Source: Methanomassiliicoccales archaeon PtaB.Bin134
GTDB taxonomy: Archaea > Thermoplasmatota > Thermoplasmata > Methanomassiliicoccales > UBA472
Direction: 5' to 3'
Assembly (NCBI GenBank): GCA_002067045.1
Contig: MVPZ01000112.1
Location: 1-22,310 of the forward strand
DNA length: 22,310 nt
In this document: in pieces, positions 20,269-22,310 of the stretch
How the letters are laid out: every line of letters begins with the position of its first letter
How positions within the stretch are numbered: position 1 is the first letter of the stretch
Translations under genes and position numbers: made by a program
The notes under the pieces: model-generated
Seen by the model: the letters and a program-made list of their open reading frames with translations, nothing else
Databases searched by the model: none
Told to the model about the DNA's origin: nothing

Positions 20269-22200
20269 TCATTTCCTCCCATTATCATGATCATCAATGA
20301 GGGACAGGGGTATCGAGATGGTGAACTCCGTACCCTTCCCCGGTTCGCTCTCCACCGAGATGGTGCCGTCCATGAGCTCCACCAGCCGCTTGCTTATGGA
20401 GAGCCCCAGCCCCGTGCCCTCGTACTGCCGGGTCAGCCCGGTGTCCAGCTGGCTGAAGGGCTTGAACAGCTTTTCCCTGTCCGAGTCCTTGATGCCGATA
20501 CCGGTATCGGCCACCTTGATCGTTGCTCGTTCCCCATCGAGCGAGCAGATCACGGACACCTCACCCTTCTCGGTGAACTTGATGGCATTCGAGAGGAGGT
20601 TGAGCATGACCTGCTCGAAACGCCTGGAATCGCCCATGGCCATGCTCCCTTCGGCAGGAAGGGACGTCCTCAGGTCCAACCCCTTGGCCTCCGCCAGCGG
20701 CCGCACGGTTCCCAGGACCTTCTCCAGGGAGGTCCGTAGTGGGAAAGGCTTCTTGTAAAGGGTGAGCTGCCCCGCTTCGATCTTGGAGATGTCCAGGACG
20801 TCGTTTATTAGGGCCAATAGATGCTCGGAGCTTCCCTGGACCATTTCCAGCTGCTTCTTCTGCTCCTCGTTCAGGGGGCCGGCCAGCTCCTGCAGCAGGA
20901 TGCCCGAGAAACCGATGATGGAGTTGAGCGGGGTTCTTAGCTCATGCGACATGGTGGCCAGGAAGGCCGATTTCAGCCGATCGGCGGATTCGGCCTGCTC
21001 CTTGGCCACCGCCAGGTCCCTGGTCCTCTCGTCCACCAGGTCCTCCAGGTGATCCCGGTACCTCTCCAGTTCAGCCTTGGCCATGGCCAGGGTGTGCGTC
21101 TCCTCGTCGATCCTCTCCACCATGGACCCGATAGAGGAGCTCAGGGTCCCGATCTCCCCCTTGGCCGATGGGTCTGGCCTGAAGTCCAGTTCGCCCGTCT
21201 CGGCGATCCTCCGGGTGCTATCGGTCAGTTTGCCGATGGGCCCGATGACCGTGTAGCGTATGCTTACCATGGTCATGACCGCCATCAGGACGATGGCCAA
21301 TACTATGAAGCCCAGGAAGGTCCCCATCGATTCCTGGATCTCCGAGGCGAGGTACGAGTTGGGGATGAAGGTGCCTATCTTCCATCCCATGTCCGTGGAG
21401 GTGTAGTAGACGAAGAAATCGTTCTCCAGGCGGATGCGGCCCTGCTCGGTCCCCAGGAAATCATCGGTATCATCGCCCAGGACCGCGCTCACATTGGTGA
21501 ACAGCAGCTGCTCCTGCTTATACGCCAGGATGGTCCCCCTATCGTCCGAGAGCAGCATATCCCTTCCGCTCACCTCGCTGGCCTGCCTCAGGTAATCTGT
21601 CAGTCCCACCAGGGTGATGTCCGCCCCCACCACCCCGTAGACCGTGCCGTTGTCCATGAGCGCAAGCACGATGCCGATGTTCACATCATCGGTGGTTACC
21701 GCGCTGTAGGGGTCGGTGATCCTGACCTCCCCCGGCGTCTCCATGGCCAGCTGGTACCAGGGCCTCTCCCGGGGATCGTACTGGGTAGGCGAGGCGCGAG
21801 GGTAGGCTCTCACGAAGGCGCCGTTCTCCCTGCCCATGTAGCAGGAGTTCACGTACTCGTGCGAATCCTGGAAGTCCTTGAGCACGTCGATGATGGCCTG
21901 CTCCTCGGGAGTGATGTTGTATTCGAAGTCCTCGGCGGTTGCGTTCAGAAAGTTGGTGAAATTGGAATCGTCCCTGCATTGCACCCTCTCGTCCATGGAC
22001 AACTGCAGGATGTCCGCCTTGGACTCCTCGATCATATTGGTGAGTGCGAAATCGATGTGCTCCAGCTGGGTGATGGACTCGTTCTCCACAGTGTCCAGCT
22101 CCTGGTCCTCCAGGCTGGAGTACAGGGTAATGCCCATGAGCAGGACCACCACCAGGCCCACGAACAGGAACTGCATCAGGACCCTGGTCTGGAGCCTCAT
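20269..22200 (-). CDS. Membrane sensor histidine kinase (dCache-HAMP-HisKA-HATPase)
   Basis: 643 residues. TM1 at about 8-28, an extracytoplasmic dCache-like sensor at 35-285 (typical [11 protein letters not shown] at 142-152, [16 protein letters not shown]), TM2 at about 293-316, HAMP at 317-368, a coiled coil, HisKA with His419 ([14 protein letters not shown]), and HATPase with Asn538, DTGIG (565-569) and GTGLGL (595-600). All catalytic motifs are intact. dCache domains bind small molecules such as amino acids or carboxylates; ligand unknown. Cys75 and Cys120 lie in the sensor. ATG 22200 is 27 nt after a TATA-like box. First gene of an operon with three REC proteins. Confidence 0.94.
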   Translation of the reverse strand: MRLQTRVLMQFLFVGLVVVLLMGITLYSSLEDQELDTVENESITQLEHIDFALTNMIEESKADILQLSMDERVQCRDDSNFTNFLNATAEDFEYNITPEEQAIIDVLKDFQDSHEYVNSCYMGRENGAFVRAYPRASPTQYDPRERPWYQLAMETPGEVRITDPYSAVTTDDVNIGIVLALMDNGTVYGVVGADITLVGLTDYLRQASEVSGRDMLLSDDRGTILAYKQEQLLFTNVSAVLGDDTDDFLGTEQGRIRLENDFFVYYTSTDMGWKIGTFIPNSYLASEIQESMGTFLGFIVLAIVLMAVMTMVSIRYTVIGPIGKLTDSTRRIAETGELDFRPDPSAKGEIGTLSSSIGSMVERIDEETHTLAMAKAELERYRDHLEDLVDERTRDLAVAKEQAESADRLKSAFLATMSHELRTPLNSIIGFSGILLQELAGPLNEEQKKQLEMVQGSSEHLLALINDVLDISKIEAGQLTLYKKPFPLRTSLEKVLGTVRPLAEAKGLDLRTSLPAEGSMAMGDSRRFEQVMLNLLSNAIKFTEKGEVSVICSLDGERATIKVADTGIGIKDSDREKLFKPFSQLDTGLTRQYEGTGLGLSISKRLVELMDGTISVESEPGKGTEFTISIPLSLIDDHDNGRK

Positions 22201-22222
22201 ATCTACATTAAGATTCGTGTGA

Positions 22223-22231
22223 GATTATAAT
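22223..22231 (-). promoter_or_regulatory. TATA-like box for the kinase operon
   Basis: Minus-strand ATTATAATC is centred 27 nt before the kinase ATG, so the operon mRNA is probably leaderless. Confidence 0.6.
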
Positions 22232-22281
22232 GATTTGACCTGTTCGAGAAGATATTTCCACTCTTTCGTTGACACATTCAT
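22225..22281 (-). CDS. Possible 18-residue small ORF before the kinase
   Basis: MNVSTKEWKYLLEQVKSL, with GAGGT about 6 nt ahead of its ATG. The stop TAA lies inside the kinase TATA box. The good ribosome site is the only support; it could be chance in an A/T-rich stretch. It would be the only TAA stop in the window. Confidence 0.2.
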   Translation of the reverse strand: MNVSTKEWKYLLEQVKSL

Positions 22282-22310
22282 GTTCTTACCTCAATTTATT
22301 TCCTGTGGTT

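Overview
The window looks like a piece of a GC-rich (about 60% or more by eye) euryarchaeal chromosome. Archaeal traits are TATA-like boxes about 26-30 nt before many start codons (leaderless transcripts), AUCACCUCC-type Shine-Dalgarno sites on a few genes, T-rich terminators, and an archaea-restricted SelB-like factor (aSelBL). The mix of genes fits Thermoplasmatota, possibly near Methanomassiliicoccales. That placement is inference; no rRNA or methanogenesis gene is present. About 29 protein genes are packed tightly, several pairs ending on the same bases. No rRNA, tRNA or CRISPR array was recognised.

Layout. 1-650: 3' part of an IS4-like DDE transposase and its right flank. 651-4590 (minus): an operon of a two-domain PPK2 polyphosphate kinase, a DEAD-box RNA helicase with a DbpA-like tail, and an alpha/beta hydrolase. 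4646-5620 (plus): aSelBL with a ruined GTPase domain, divergent from ppk2 over one shared A/T-rich promoter element. 5617-8754 (minus): msrB-corA-pit-DUF47, a redox-repair/Mg/phosphate operon. 8842-11701: a two-TM PH-like protein facing a minus-strand pair (membrane-anchored DUF4097-like protein plus SOUL haem protein), then an Fe-S protein. 11790-12600: a GNAT acetyltransferase and a small winged-helix regulator.

12601-13860 is the most unusual part. Three copies of an unrecognised 69-residue gene each carry the same promoter, GTTAC-N8-GTAAC-N6-TTATAC, and each has a leader hairpin of different sequence placed 3-4 nt before GGAGG-N7-ATG. Promoter geometry, leader structure and protein are conserved while the rest of the spacers is not.

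13960-18044: a COG0731-like radical SAM protein, a second GNAT, three small unrecognised genes, a double-HTH Lrp-type regulator, and a CxxCxxCC protein divergent from it. 18094-22200 (minus): a four-gene signalling operon of a dCache-HAMP histidine kinase, a REC-only regulator, a REC-PAS protein whose DHp-like tail lacks the phospho-accepting His, and a REC protein with a novel tail.

Two themes stand out: phosphate, polyphosphate and Mg handling (ppk2, pit, DUF47, corA), and signalling or regulation (kinase operon, Lrp, winged helix, the GTTAC/GTAAC regulon). Of the 29 genes, 21 stop with TGA, 8 with TAG and none with TAA, so amber looks like an ordinary stop here.
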